Source: an uncultured Methylococcaceae bacterium (GTDB lineage Bacteria > Pseudomonadota > Gammaproteobacteria > Methylococcales > Methylomonadaceae). Taken from it: a stretch of 33,361 nucleotides of DNA. The translations under genes and the position numbers were made by a program. The notes below the pieces were generated by a model, which worked only from the letters and a program-made list of their open reading frames with translations, was not told the DNA's origin and searched no databases. Numbering within the stretch: the stretch's first letter is position 1; each line of letters starts with the position of its first letter. Shown here piece by piece: positions 16,310 to 24,666 of the stretch. The stretch spans positions 1 to 33,361 of the forward strand of contig CAIPPE010000273.1 in NCBI GenBank assembly GCA_903866825.1, given 5' to 3'.

Positions 16310-17179
16310 TTATGTGCCGTTATTTTTGTCGAGCACATAGGCGGGTAATTGAAAAAAGCATTCGGTTAATATTTCATCAAATTCTAGATAATGCTTACAT
16401 ATTTCGACTACAAAATCAAAGACGGCATCACGTAATTTAGGGCTGTTCAACACTAAAAAAAGCCCGGAACTAGAGCCTGCTTTAGCTCGTTTTAAAATCA
16501 GTTTGATGACTTTCCTGATAGTTTCTTTGGTGGTGTATTGGGCGAGTATTTTTAAGAACACTTTTGCGTGTTTAGTATTGGGAAAATATAACTGCATGCA
16601 AATGACTTTAAAAAAAACATCGGGCGATGAGTATAAGATAGCAGTCATCATTAGGGGTTCTGTCAGTGTCAATCTGTGATAGTAAAATCGCCCCATTAAA
16701 AACCATTGTTTCTGAGTGAGCATACTATTGGGATTGAACTTATTGACTGCCTGCTCAATAATACTGGCCAAGTCTAAATCGCCTTTGGCTTTATTAGCTT
16801 TTACCGACACAATCTCAATATTATCAAGATGATAGCCACGGGTATTATCCACTCTATCAACTGACCAATCTGTCATCTCTTGATGTGCAAATGTAAAAGG
16901 CTGCTCTGTTATCGGACAAACACCTTTCGTCAGTTCTAATTTTTTTATTAAATCAGCTGAGGTAATGGTTACCTCAAGACCTGTTCTTAAGCACCGGTCT
17001 CTGATACTGAGTATTTTTTTCTCAAATTTATTAGAGTGCTGTTTAGAGACATTTTGAATCTTTCCCGCCTCAAAACCATACTGAACTTGTAGCAGGTGTT
17101 CATCCTCAAAACGACTTAAGTTTAAAGGTAGATCAAAACGATAATGATCAAAGCCGATCTCAAATGCTAAATTATTCAT
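16310..17179 (-). CDS. Uncharacterised protein with an HNH-like motif
   Basis: 289 residues. Residues 88-135 look like an HNH-type finger: a Cys-Pro start (GVCPITEQPF), then DWSVDRVDNTRGYHLDNIEI and VSVKANKAKGDL, the order seen in phage and mobile-element HNH nucleases (x-DR-hD-N-x-x-GY-x-x-x-N, then N-x-A-K). The second CxxC zinc pair is not present, and His positions differ, so activity is uncertain. Residues 150-289 are helical and match nothing I know. It is a single minus-strand gene with about 90 bases to the oxygenase gene. No mobile-element ends are visible around it. Confidence 0.6.
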   Translation of the reverse strand: MNNLAFEIGFDHYRFDLPLNLSRFEDEHLLQVQYGFEAGKIQNVSKQHSNKFEKKILSIRDRCLRTGLEVTITSADLIKKLELTKGVCPITEQPFTFAHQEMTDWSVDRVDNTRGYHLDNIEIVSVKANKAKGDLDLASIIEQAVNKFNPNSMLTQKQWFLMGRFYYHRLTLTEPLMMTAILYSSPDVFFKVICMQLYFPNTKHAKVFLKILAQYTTKETIRKVIKLILKRAKAGSSSGLFLVLNSPKLRDAVFDFVVEICKHYLEFDEILTECFFQLPAYVLDKNNGT

Positions 17180-17380
17180 AACAACCTCAACGTGGTAAGT
17201 GACCCTTAAACGCTAAAGGCGGCTCAGTTTTTAGTATCTTAACATGGCCTTCAATTTGGGTTCTGTTGTTTAGCCGACAATCCCGTAGACGTCAGGAATC
17301 CGTCTCTTTCGTCTTTAAAATCGAGTTGCAAAGATGCAATATCCTTTGGTGTTAACACCTCAAGACCCTTCCTGAAATGA

Positions 17381-18142
17381 CTATGGGTAATCCTGACGTG
17401 TTGGACGGATCATGATTTCACTGATATGAACATGCGGTGGTTGGCTGACCATAAAATGAATTGTGTTAGCGACGTCTTCGCCAATTAACAATGGCCCCCA
17501 TTTCTCATTAAACGCGGAGACTGTCGCATCGCTATAACCAGCAACTTCCTGAAAGCCGCTTATTAATATTCCGGGCTCAATTAATGATACTCGAATACCC
17601 TTGGGTCCAACTTCACGGCGTAATCCTTCGGCTAAAGCATGGACAGCAAACTTTGTGGCCCCATATACAGCGCTAAAAGGGGATATGTTCCGACCGACTA
17701 CCGAACCAATGATAATGATGTCGGCTGCTTTGTCAGGAAAAAGGTCGGGTTGAAACCCAATCATTAACCGGGCAGATTTTTGTAGTAATGCCAACGTGCT
17801 TGTAACATTAATCTGTAGTACTTTTTGGAACTCCGCAATATCGCTGTCGACAACAGAACCTCCTAAACCACGCCCCGCATTAGCCACAACAATATCAGGT
17901 TGTTTGCCAAAACGGTCTTGAGCGGCATCAAACAGAGATTCTATGACGCTCTCATGGGCAATGTCACCTGCAACGCCGTAAAAATCATTACCTAGCTCAG
18001 ATTCTAAAAGACCTAATTTTTCAGCATTGCGACCATTGCCAATGACGCGAATACCTTCAGCAACCAACTTTCTTGCTGTTGCTTCACCGATTCCTGAAGT
18101 AGCGCCTGTTACGATGGCAATACGTTTATTTTGTTCTGACAT
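17381..18142 (-). CDS. Short-chain dehydrogenase/reductase
   Basis: A 253-residue classical SDR. The Rossmann dinucleotide motif is VTGATSGIG (residues 11-19), the NAG motif is VVANAGRGLGG, and the active site shows IIIGSVVG (Ser) and VYGATKFAV (Tyr-x-x-x-Lys), followed by EPG after a beta strand. The segment after the first strand reads VIGNGRNAEKL, with a basic residue that favours NADP(H). It resembles YdfG-type 3-hydroxy acid or serine dehydrogenases; the exact substrate is unknown. It is a single gene. Confidence 0.9.
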   Translation of the reverse strand: MSEQNKRIAIVTGATSGIGEATARKLVAEGIRVIGNGRNAEKLGLLESELGNDFYGVAGDIAHESVIESLFDAAQDRFGKQPDIVVANAGRGLGGSVVDSDIAEFQKVLQINVTSTLALLQKSARLMIGFQPDLFPDKAADIIIIGSVVGRNISPFSAVYGATKFAVHALAEGLRREVGPKGIRVSLIEPGILISGFQEVAGYSDATVSAFNEKWGPLLIGEDVANTIHFMVSQPPHVHISEIMIRPTRQDYP

Positions 18143-18290
18143 GGATTTTCCTTAGATAAATGCTGGGCAGATCACGTTATAACAATACAAAGAAAGATGT
18201 CAATCAGCATCTATTATTTATTATGATCCGCGTCTTTTTTTGCTAAAACCGGTTTTAATTTAGTAGTAGTCTGTCAATCTTCTATCGTAG

Positions 18291-19466
18291 CTAGGCCCCC
18301 AGAAGAATATCAACCAGTTTAGTCCAATAAGCAGCACCGATGGGTAATATCTCATCATTAAAATCATAATGGGGATTATGCAACAGGCAACTGTTCTCAG
18401 AAGAACCGTTACCAATCCAGCTATAACAACCGGGTTTTTCTTGCAGCATAAAAGCAAAGTCTTCAGAACCCATACTAGGTATCGGTTGTTGAATAACGCC
18501 ATCGACTCCAGCAATGGCCAAGGCAGCTTTTAGAGCAATAGCGGTTTCGGCTTCGGTATTAAATGTTACGGGATAGCCTACGTTTTCGGGGTTAAATACA
18601 ATCGTTGCATTAACCTCAAAGCTCGCGCAAATGCCATTGACTAACTGGGATAGTTTATGGGTTATCAAGGCTTTTACAGATTCACTAAAGCAGCGAAAGG
18701 TGCCTCTTATAACAACAGACTCAGGAATCGAATTCCAGGTATTACCCGCATGAATTTGAGTAATGCTGACGACTGCTGAATCGGCCGGATTAACATTTCT
18801 ACTAACGATAGATTGTAAGGCTGTCATGAGTTGAGCGCTAACAACAATCGCATCATTCCCTAAATGCGGCATGGCGGCATGGGTTGCTTGTCCTACAATA
18901 GTGATTTCAAAACAATCAAAAGAAGCCATCATAGGCCCAGACTTGACAGCAAAGTGACCGACAGGGATATCTGGAAAGTTATGTAATCCAAACACACAAT
19001 CGGCCGGGAATTGTTCAAACAAACCATCAATGATCATTTGTTTGGCTCCGGCACGTCCTTCTTCTGCCGGTTGAAAGATAAAGTACACTGTACCGTTAAA
19101 GTTTTTATGCTTGGATAGATACTTGGCCGCACCTAAAAGCATAGCCGAGTGACCATCATGTCCACAGGCGTGCATTTTTCCTTCATGGCAGGACTTATGT
19201 GCAAAAGAATTCTGTTCCTGTATGAATAATGCATCGATGTCTGCGCGAAGCGCTATTTTTTTATGGCTGTCACCGACTGAGAGCTTAGCAATAACACCGG
19301 TTACACCAAGGCCTTGATGCACTTCAAGGCCAAAGCTTTTAAGTTTGTTGGCGATAAACTCAGCAGTCTGGTTTTCCTCAAAAGCTGTTTCAGGAAATTG
19401 ATGTAAATGGCGTCGCCATTGACGCATTTCTTCATGAAGTTGCTGAAGAGCGGTAGGGATAGTCAT
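18291..19466 (-). CDS. M20D-family amidohydrolase (hippurate/N-acyl amino acid hydrolase-like)
   Basis: A 391-residue metallo-aminoacylase of standard length. Metal-binding blocks are MHACGHDGH (C101, H103), FQPAEEGRAGA, VFGLHNFPD and, near the end, LHNPHYDFNDE. The dimerisation domain (about 185-295) carries GQATHAAMPHLGNDA and HAGNTWNSIPE, and SMGSEDFAFM follows. Members cleave N-acylated amino acids such as hippurate or acetyl-amino acids; the actual substrate cannot be told. It lies upstream of the SDR gene with about 150 bases between, so probably a separate unit. Its start faces the divergent porin-cytochrome operon. Confidence 0.93.
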   Translation of the reverse strand: MTIPTALQQLHEEMRQWRRHLHQFPETAFEENQTAEFIANKLKSFGLEVHQGLGVTGVIAKLSVGDSHKKIALRADIDALFIQEQNSFAHKSCHEGKMHACGHDGHSAMLLGAAKYLSKHKNFNGTVYFIFQPAEEGRAGAKQMIIDGLFEQFPADCVFGLHNFPDIPVGHFAVKSGPMMASFDCFEITIVGQATHAAMPHLGNDAIVVSAQLMTALQSIVSRNVNPADSAVVSITQIHAGNTWNSIPESVVIRGTFRCFSESVKALITHKLSQLVNGICASFEVNATIVFNPENVGYPVTFNTEAETAIALKAALAIAGVDGVIQQPIPSMGSEDFAFMLQEKPGCYSWIGNGSSENSCLLHNPHYDFNDEILPIGAAYWTKLVDILLGA

Positions 19467-19562
19467 GCGCTGAGTTGGGGTAAGTCAATGAAGCGCTTAT
19501 GCTAAACCGCTTTGATAAACATGACAAGACACAATAATTGTATGACATTAGATGAGTGGGTA

Positions 19563-19641
19563 ATTTATTAAACTGTGTTATATGACACATTATATTTATT
19601 AAACTGTGTTATATGACACAGTTTAATAAATATAATGCGAT
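19563..19641. promoter_or_regulatory. Tandem and inverted repeats with paired TGTG-N8-CACA operators
   Basis: An identical 27-base unit occurs twice, 31 bases apart (19563-19589 and 19594-19620), each holding the near-palindrome TGTGTTATATGACACA. The second copy is extended by an inverted arm, so that 21-base arms (about 19589-19609 and 19618-19638) flank an 8-base centre. The half-site spacing equals that of CRP/FNR-family sites, although the half-sites are TGTGT rather than TGTGA. The same core occurs at 31605-31628 between two TonB receptor genes. Confidence 0.7.
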
Positions 19642-19750
19642 TATTGGGATGCTGTTATCAATGATTTCAATGGGATAGTTATTTGGCGTGATATGTGCTT
19701 TATTGTATGGCTGGTACGACATTCTTTTAACAGGCTAAGCTGAATATTCA

Positions 19751-21217
19751 ATGCTAAATTTTACTTTTTTTAATGAGCAAAAACAGTGGTTTTGTAGTCT
19801 CGTTATTCTTGCTGTTGTCTTATCAATAGCACCTTTTCAAAATGCTCAGGCCACCACCTCGTTTGCAAGGCAGACAGGTGAACCCTGTACTGCTTGTCAC
19901 ATGCAGGCTTATGGCCCCTGGTTAACTCAATACGGCCAGAAGTTTAAGCTGGATGGTTATGTTGCTGGACATGCCAATAAATTGCCAGATGTGATTAATC
20001 CCTTAGCGGTTGAGGTCATAGGATCTTTGACCAATACTCAACAGGATGTACCAGAAGGAACGTATTTTGATAATACAACCGGTCATTCAAAGGCGAATAA
20101 TGGGGTGCTCACTGATTGGGCTGCAGTGTATTACACCGGTCGAATTACTGACAAGATTGGAAGTTACTTGCAGTTGAACATCAATCCACAAATTGGCCGA
20201 TCAGTCAGTTTGGCCATGGCTGATATTCGAGTGGCAGATCACGCGACTATCAAAGGCAATGCGTTGACCTATGGCCTTACTTTTAATAATGCGCCTACCA
20301 TGTCTGATTTTTGGATGACAACTCCGGCATGGATGTACCCTTATACACAATCTTCAGTGACCGTAAAGCCAGCCGCTCAGCCTTGGTTGCAAGCGCTGAT
20401 GGCGGGTGCAAATACGGCGGGTGCAACGGCTTATGTGATGATTAATAATCATCTATATCTTGAAGCTGGTGGTTACACCTCACAATCTCAAAATATGGCT
20501 CAAGGTTTAGGTGTCTGGAATGCCGGATCTCAAAGTTCAGGGGCTCAAGGCGGTTTGATAGACGGTGGGGCTCCTTATTGGCGGATGTTTTTGCAACATA
20601 GTATAGGGCCGCATACCATGATGATAGGAACTTACGGCCTGGCAGCCAAGGTTATCCCTTACTATACTAATGGAGTGGGCACTAATTCCTTTGTCGAATA
20701 TAACGCTGATGCGAATTACTCGTACATGATGAACGACAATAATATGCTGATGGCCATGGTTAAATATACCCATGACAGCATGAAGTTGGGCACCTCACAG
20801 AGTCAGGGCTGGGCAAGTAACGCCAGTAATAATCTAGATAGCGTCATGATGATGGGTATGTGGACCTATAAACAAACCTACAATTTATCGGTGGGCTGGA
20901 ATTATATGAAGGGCAGCTCGGATATGACGCTTTACAACGGAGCAGGCGCTTATGATGTGACCAGTGGTAACAATGGTGTCAATCCTATCACTGGCAGTGC
21001 CAATGGCTCTCCAAACACCAATTCATTTTTATTCCAGGCCGACTATGTGCCCTTTGGTAAAGGCACTTTTGCTGCTGATCCTTATTTAAACCTGCGTTTT
21101 TCAGTGCAATATTGGGCTTATACGCAATTTAATGGCGCCTCAACAAACTATGATGGCGCGGGACGTAATGCAGCGGGCAATAATACGCTGTATTTCGTTG
21201 GCAATATGATGTTTTAA
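19751..21217 (+). CDS. Outer-membrane porin-cytochrome fusion, Cyc2-like
   Basis: 488 residues. A signal peptide (hydrophobic about 14-29, cut near A34) is followed at once by a single c-type heme motif, CTACH at 46-50, in the context SFARQTGEPCTACHMQAYGP. The rest is rich in Tyr, Asn, Gly and alternating strands and ends in VGNMMF with a terminal Phe, as expected of an outer-membrane barrel. This layout, length and the FARQTG-x-x-C-x-x-CH pattern match Cyc2, the monoheme porin-cytochrome of Fe(II) oxidisers, and its relatives. It would pass electrons across the outer membrane. Two c-type cytochrome genes follow. Related uncharacterised cytochrome-barrel families are the alternative. Confidence 0.72.
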   Translation: MLNFTFFNEQKQWFCSLVILAVVLSIAPFQNAQATTSFARQTGEPCTACHMQAYGPWLTQYGQKFKLDGYVAGHANKLPDVINPLAVEVIGSLTNTQQDVPEGTYFDNTTGHSKANNGVLTDWAAVYYTGRITDKIGSYLQLNINPQIGRSVSLAMADIRVADHATIKGNALTYGLTFNNAPTMSDFWMTTPAWMYPYTQSSVTVKPAAQPWLQALMAGANTAGATAYVMINNHLYLEAGGYTSQSQNMAQGLGVWNAGSQSSGAQGGLIDGGAPYWRMFLQHSIGPHTMMIGTYGLAAKVIPYYTNGVGTNSFVEYNADANYSYMMNDNNMLMAMVKYTHDSMKLGTSQSQGWASNASNNLDSVMMMGMWTYKQTYNLSVGWNYMKGSSDMTLYNGAGAYDVTSGNNGVNPITGSANGSPNTNSFLFQADYVPFGKGTFAADPYLNLRFSVQYWAYTQFNGASTNYDGAGRNAAGNNTLYFVGNMMF

Positions 21218-21231
21218 TCCGGTGACTGGCT

Positions 21232-21690
21232 ATGAAATATAATTTTAAAATGACAGCTATTTTTAAGGTAACACTGCTCGCCAGCTTGTTGGGCGTTGCC
21301 AGTTTATCAAATGCAGCAGAAGATACATCGCATATTGATCATCATCAGCACATGGGGGGACATATGCATATGTCGCATGGTGATGACGCAGGCATAGATA
21401 TCCACAGTGAATATTTTGCTGCCATTAAAAAGCTTGCTGATAAGGCGTGTGCGGATTGTCATGGTAAAGCGGGTATCAGTAAAACGGATGATAACCCGAA
21501 TCTGGCGGGTCAGGATGCGATCTATTTCTGTAAAACCATGTATGACTATCGGAGTCGGGCACGCAACTTACCGCCCATCAAAAATACGGATGGACTGTAT
21601 GTGCCGAACATGAACGAAGTGACAGATAAATTGACTGATCAGGAGATCGTCGAATTAGCTGAATATTATGCGCATTTGCGCGCTCAATAA
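21232..21690 (+). CDS. Periplasmic c-type cytochrome with a His/Met-rich N-terminus
   Basis: 152 residues with a signal peptide (cut near A28) and one class I heme motif, CADCHGKAG, at 73-77; a Met in VPNMNEVTDKLTDQEI is a likely sixth ligand, and the fold ends in the usual helix ELAEYYAHLRAQ. Between the signal and the heme domain, residues 34-49 hold many His and Met (HHQHMGGHMHMSH), a pattern found in copper- or other metal-binding segments. It begins 14 bases after the porin-cytochrome gene and would be a natural periplasmic electron partner for it. Confidence 0.88.
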   Translation: MKYNFKMTAIFKVTLLASLLGVASLSNAAEDTSHIDHHQHMGGHMHMSHGDDAGIDIHSEYFAAIKKLADKACADCHGKAGISKTDDNPNLAGQDAIYFCKTMYDYRSRARNLPPIKNTDGLYVPNMNEVTDKLTDQEIVELAEYYAHLRAQ

Positions 21691-21704
21691 AAGTGTAGCA
21701 TCAA

Positions 21705-22049
21705 ATGATAGAACGTACTTTATCTCGTATTGTAGTTATTTATTCACTGAGTTTTGTGATGTTTGGGTTGTCTGGCTGTTCGGTGCTCAGTAAAAAAACA
21801 GAGGCAGAAACCGCAGCAAACACGGCTTATTATGTCTGTTCTGGCTGTCATGGCCCAGATAATGTTAGGGTCAATTTTATGACACCCACGATTATTGGTC
21901 AAAAGAAAGGCTATTTAGCGGCAACATTACGTGATTATCGCGACAAGAAACGCATTGAGCCATTAATGAATGGAGTGGTTGCAAGCTTAAGTGATCATGA
22001 GATTGAAAGCCTGGCTGCTTATTATGCTAATGGGAAAAGGGGGAATTAA
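21705..22049 (+). CDS. Lipid-anchored small c-type cytochrome
   Basis: 114 residues with a lipoprotein signal (FGLSGC, Cys25) and one heme motif, CSGCH at 45-49 (VCSGCHGPDN). A Met in EPLMNGVVASLSDHEIESLA is the likely sixth ligand, and the last helix LAAYYANGK is typical of cytochrome c4/c553-type domains. It follows the preceding cytochrome gene after 14 bases, so the three genes from 19751 are most likely one transcript. Membrane anchoring suggests it shuttles electrons between the periplasmic cytochrome and a membrane partner. The exact partner is not visible. Confidence 0.88.
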   Translation: MIERTLSRIVVIYSLSFVMFGLSGCSVLSKKTEAETAANTAYYVCSGCHGPDNVRVNFMTPTIIGQKKGYLAATLRDYRDKKRIEPLMNGVVASLSDHEIESLAAYYANGKRGN

Positions 22050-22174
22050 GACGGTTTGGGTAAGTTCCATCATGAGTATTAGTTCGATTCGAAAATTAAA
22101 CTTGAGTGCCTGTAAATCTCCTTGAAATTATAAGAGTGTATTTGCAGGTGCTATCTGCTTGAATAATAAAGAAT

Positions 22175-22202
22175 TTGATTTTTTTAATATACTTGTTATA
22201 AT
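22175..22202 (+). promoter_or_regulatory. Sigma-70-type promoter for the PEP-CTERM/exosortase unit
   Basis: TTGATT (22175-22180), a 16-base spacer and a consensus TATAAT (22197-22202) lie about 95 bases upstream of the 22296 start, within the 246-base gap after the cytochrome genes. A small hairpin, AGGCA/TGCCT at 22237-22254, lies in the predicted leader. No sigma-54 (-24/-12) motif, often found for PEP-CTERM genes, was seen. Confidence 0.6.
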
Positions 22203-22295
22203 CATCATTCCTTAAATTTCTGGAAAGGAATTCGACAGGCAGTTGTAAATGCCTACCATGAGCTATTCTTAAACCATTCCTTTAGGCTCGATGTT

Positions 22296-22889
22296 ATGAA
22301 AAAATTTAGTTTACTAGTGCTATTAACTCTGGTGCTAGTAATCCCAATTGCTGCAAATTCTGCGGTGATAAGTTCAACCACGGTTTATGCTGACGCAACT
22401 GCTGCAGGATTACTTGTTGCGGGTTCCGGTACAACTACAAATACTGAATCAACTGCATTTTTATTGGCCGACCAGGGCGGGTTTAATTCAACCTTTAGGG
22501 GCTTAACGGGGGCCGGAACCACCAATAGCTTTTTCTCTGTTGTGGCAAACACACCTCTATTTTCCGCTACAATGAATTCGAATGTTTTTTCGACTGGAAT
22601 GACACCTACGCTTATTGATCTAACTACGGGGCAAACTATTCCTCTTACTATTGATCCGACAACCGGTATGTATACATTTGGATCATTAGTATCTGGTCAA
22701 GTGTATGACATTCAAATTGCTTACTCAATCGCTGCAGCGACTACGGCTGCGGTTTATACTACTATCACGGTAGCAGCTATCCCTGAGCCTGAGCAATGGG
22801 CTATGATGATAGTTGGTTTGTTTTTAGTCGCAGCGAAAGTCAGTAAAACTAAAAAATCAGCACCCCCCCTAATTCCTTTATCGGCCTAA
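22296..22889 (+). CDS. PEP-CTERM sorting-domain protein
   Basis: 197 residues. A signal peptide (MKKFSLLVLLTLVLVIPI, cut near A23) leads into a Thr/Ser/Ala-rich, low-charge, beta-type region without cysteine. The C-terminus has the exosortase sorting signal: PEP at 163-165 (IPEPEQWAMMIVGLFLV), a membrane helix, then a basic cluster (KVSKTKK). A further 10-residue Pro-containing tail after the basic cluster is unusual. Such proteins are cut by exosortase and released to the surface or biofilm matrix, often glycosylated. An exosortase gene follows directly, making this its likely dedicated substrate. Confidence 0.85.
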   Translation: MKKFSLLVLLTLVLVIPIAANSAVISSTTVYADATAAGLLVAGSGTTTNTESTAFLLADQGGFNSTFRGLTGAGTTNSFFSVVANTPLFSATMNSNVFSTGMTPTLIDLTTGQTIPLTIDPTTGMYTFGSLVSGQVYDIQIAYSIAAATTAAVYTTITVAAIPEPEQWAMMIVGLFLVAAKVSKTKKSAPPLIPLSA

Positions 22890-22913
22890 TAATAATTAAA
22901 TCTGATTGATTGA

Positions 22914-22929
22914 CTGTTGCCTCCAACAG
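22914..22929 (+). terminator. Hairpin between PEP-CTERM and exosortase genes
   Basis: CTGTTG-CCTC-CAACAG forms a perfect 6-base-pair stem with a 4-base loop 25 bases after the PEP-CTERM stop, followed by an A/T-rich stretch with a short T run. It may act as a weak terminator that lowers exosortase expression relative to its substrate. The U tract is poor, so this is uncertain. Confidence 0.4.
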
Positions 22930-23021
22930 AAATTTGAATTTTTGGTGATGGTATAAGTAAGCATTGATAACTCAATGCCTACATTCTATTAAGTGTCTGG
23001 CTGAAATTATGGGTTGGCTTT

Positions 23022-23912
23022 ATGACGATGAGTAGAATCCTAAGTGCAGGGTTACCCAAGCCGAGTTATAACATAGCTTGGATATTGGTGTTTGCAGGGT
23101 TAGCTGGGCTTTATGTGCCAACCTATTGGGATTTGATTCATGGAATATGGAGGTTAGAAGAAACTGCGCATGGGTCTATCATCTTTTTGGTCTTTACTTA
23201 TCTGCTGATTAAGCAGGGCAAGGGCTTGTTTGAATTGGCCTATGCGCCATCAAATGGTATTGGCATCAGTCTGCTTTTTATAGGTCTATTGTTGTATGTA
23301 TTAGGCCGATCCCAAGATATTATTATTTTCGAAGTGGGTTCACAAATTCCCGTCTTTGCCGGTACTTTATTGTTAATGCAAGGTACTGCTAGTCTTCGCA
23401 GCGTTTGGTTTCCTTTGCTGTATCTGGTTTTCATGGTACCTCTCCCGAGTTTTGTGGTCGACAGTCTCACGGGGTTGCTTAAGCCATGGGTTTCATCTAT
23501 TGCAGTAGAAATTCTTTATGATGCGGGTTACCCCATTGCCCGTAATGGGGTTATTATCATGATAGCTCAATATCAGCTTTTAGTTGCGGATGTCTGTTCT
23601 GGACTAAACTCCATGTTTTCATTGTCCGCGATTGGACTCTTGTATATGTATCTGGCTGGGCGATCAGGCTGGGTATATAACGGAGTTATGCTGGCTAGTA
23701 TTCTCCCCGTTGCATTTGTCGCCAATATAGTGCGGATTATAACTTTAATTTTAATTACTTATAATTTTGGAGATGAGGCCGGACAAGGTTTTATGCATGG
23801 TTTTGCCGGGATAGTATTGTTAATTGTGGCAGTTATGTTGCTGTTTATATTGGATAGCTTGCTCGTGCGTTGGATACCCGTTGCGCGACCAATCTCAATA
23901 ACTAAGGTTTAA
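23022..23912 (+). CDS. xrtB: Exosortase (XrtB-like)
   Basis: A 296-residue protein with about eight membrane helices. The exosortase catalytic triad is present: C192 (VADVCSGLNSM), R238 (VANIVRIITL) and H259 (GFMHGFAGI). The N-terminal LYVPTYWDLIHGIWR and HGSIIFLV, with a separate EpsI gene rather than a fused EpsI domain, and the EpsD-type gene nearby, resemble exosortase B systems. It would process the PEP-CTERM protein encoded just upstream. The sub-type B is inferred from layout. The following epsI gene starts 10 bases after its stop. Confidence 0.9.
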   Translation: MTMSRILSAGLPKPSYNIAWILVFAGLAGLYVPTYWDLIHGIWRLEETAHGSIIFLVFTYLLIKQGKGLFELAYAPSNGIGISLLFIGLLLYVLGRSQDIIIFEVGSQIPVFAGTLLLMQGTASLRSVWFPLLYLVFMVPLPSFVVDSLTGLLKPWVSSIAVEILYDAGYPIARNGVIIMIAQYQLLVADVCSGLNSMFSLSAIGLLYMYLAGRSGWVYNGVMLASILPVAFVANIVRIITLILITYNFGDEAGQGFMHGFAGIVLLIVAVMLLFILDSLLVRWIPVARPISITKV

Positions 23913-23922
23913 TCAACTGGGT

Positions 23923-24645
23923 ATGAATATTACGCGTTTACCGATGGCGGCAACTAACAAACCTCAACCATCAATCCTAAAAGCGTTTTTTGTTTTATTG
24001 GTTATGCTAATGGCAGTGAGTTCTGCAATTTTCTTAAAGCCGACTAAAAAGATAGCTGATCAGTCTGAACAATTTAGTATGGAGTCCCTGGTGCCTAAGC
24101 AGTTTGGGCAGTGGCGGGAAGATAATAGCTTTGCTTTGCTGCAGGTTAGTCATGATAAACAAGCGTTACTCAATGAAATTTATAGCCAGAATCTGGCGCG
24201 TACTTATTTTGACGATAAAGGTAATCGAATTATGCTCTCCATTGCTTATGGTGGCGATCAAGGCGATGCTATGCGAGTTCATAATCCTGAAGTCTGTTAT
24301 TTTGATCAAGGTTATCAAGTTCAGAACATAACGACTAACAACCTGGATACTGGTTACGGACAACTATCAACCAAGCGCCTAACGGCCACGAAAGGGTCGA
24401 GGGTAGAGTCAGTGACTTACTGGATTAAAGTGGGTGATACAGTAACTGTTCAGGGTCTTAAATGGAAGTTGGTTCAGATGAAATATGGACTGAGTGGACA
24501 AATACCTGATGGCTTGGTATTTCGAGTGTCAAGCATTGGTGATGAGTTAGGTGGTTATAAGCTACAGGAACAATTTGTTAGAGATTTATTAGCGGTGCTC
24601 TCTCCAGAAAATAGAGTTCACCTGATCGGGAAAACCTCATTATAA
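23923..24645 (+). CDS. epsI: EpsI-family exosortase partner protein
   Basis: 240 residues with one N-terminal membrane helix (about 20-42, FFVLLVMLMAVSSAIFLKP) and a periplasmic EpsI domain: FGQWRE, then the signature HNPEVCYFDQGYQV with its conserved Cys, and VTYWIKVGD. EpsI domains accompany exosortases, either as separate proteins or fused to the C-terminus of exosortase A. The function is unproven but is thought to support sorting or polysaccharide export. It is 10 bases behind the exosortase gene and 21 bases ahead of epsD, a clear operon. Confidence 0.9.
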   Translation: MNITRLPMAATNKPQPSILKAFFVLLVMLMAVSSAIFLKPTKKIADQSEQFSMESLVPKQFGQWREDNSFALLQVSHDKQALLNEIYSQNLARTYFDDKGNRIMLSIAYGGDQGDAMRVHNPEVCYFDQGYQVQNITTNNLDTGYGQLSTKRLTATKGSRVESVTYWIKVGDTVTVQGLKWKLVQMKYGLSGQIPDGLVFRVSSIGDELGGYKLQEQFVRDLLAVLSPENRVHLIGKTSL

Positions 24646-24666
24646 ACTTTAAATATTAATCTTATT

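Noticed and set aside
17348-17359. Palindrome GGTGTTAACACC
   Set aside because: Only 12 bases, lies downstream of the SDR gene and far from a start; may be chance.
17257-17380. Minus-strand frame reading EVLTPKDIASLQLDFKDERD between the HNH-like and SDR genes
   Set aside because: Hydrophilic and protein-like, but only about 35 codons from a GTG, without a recognisable family or a convincing start.
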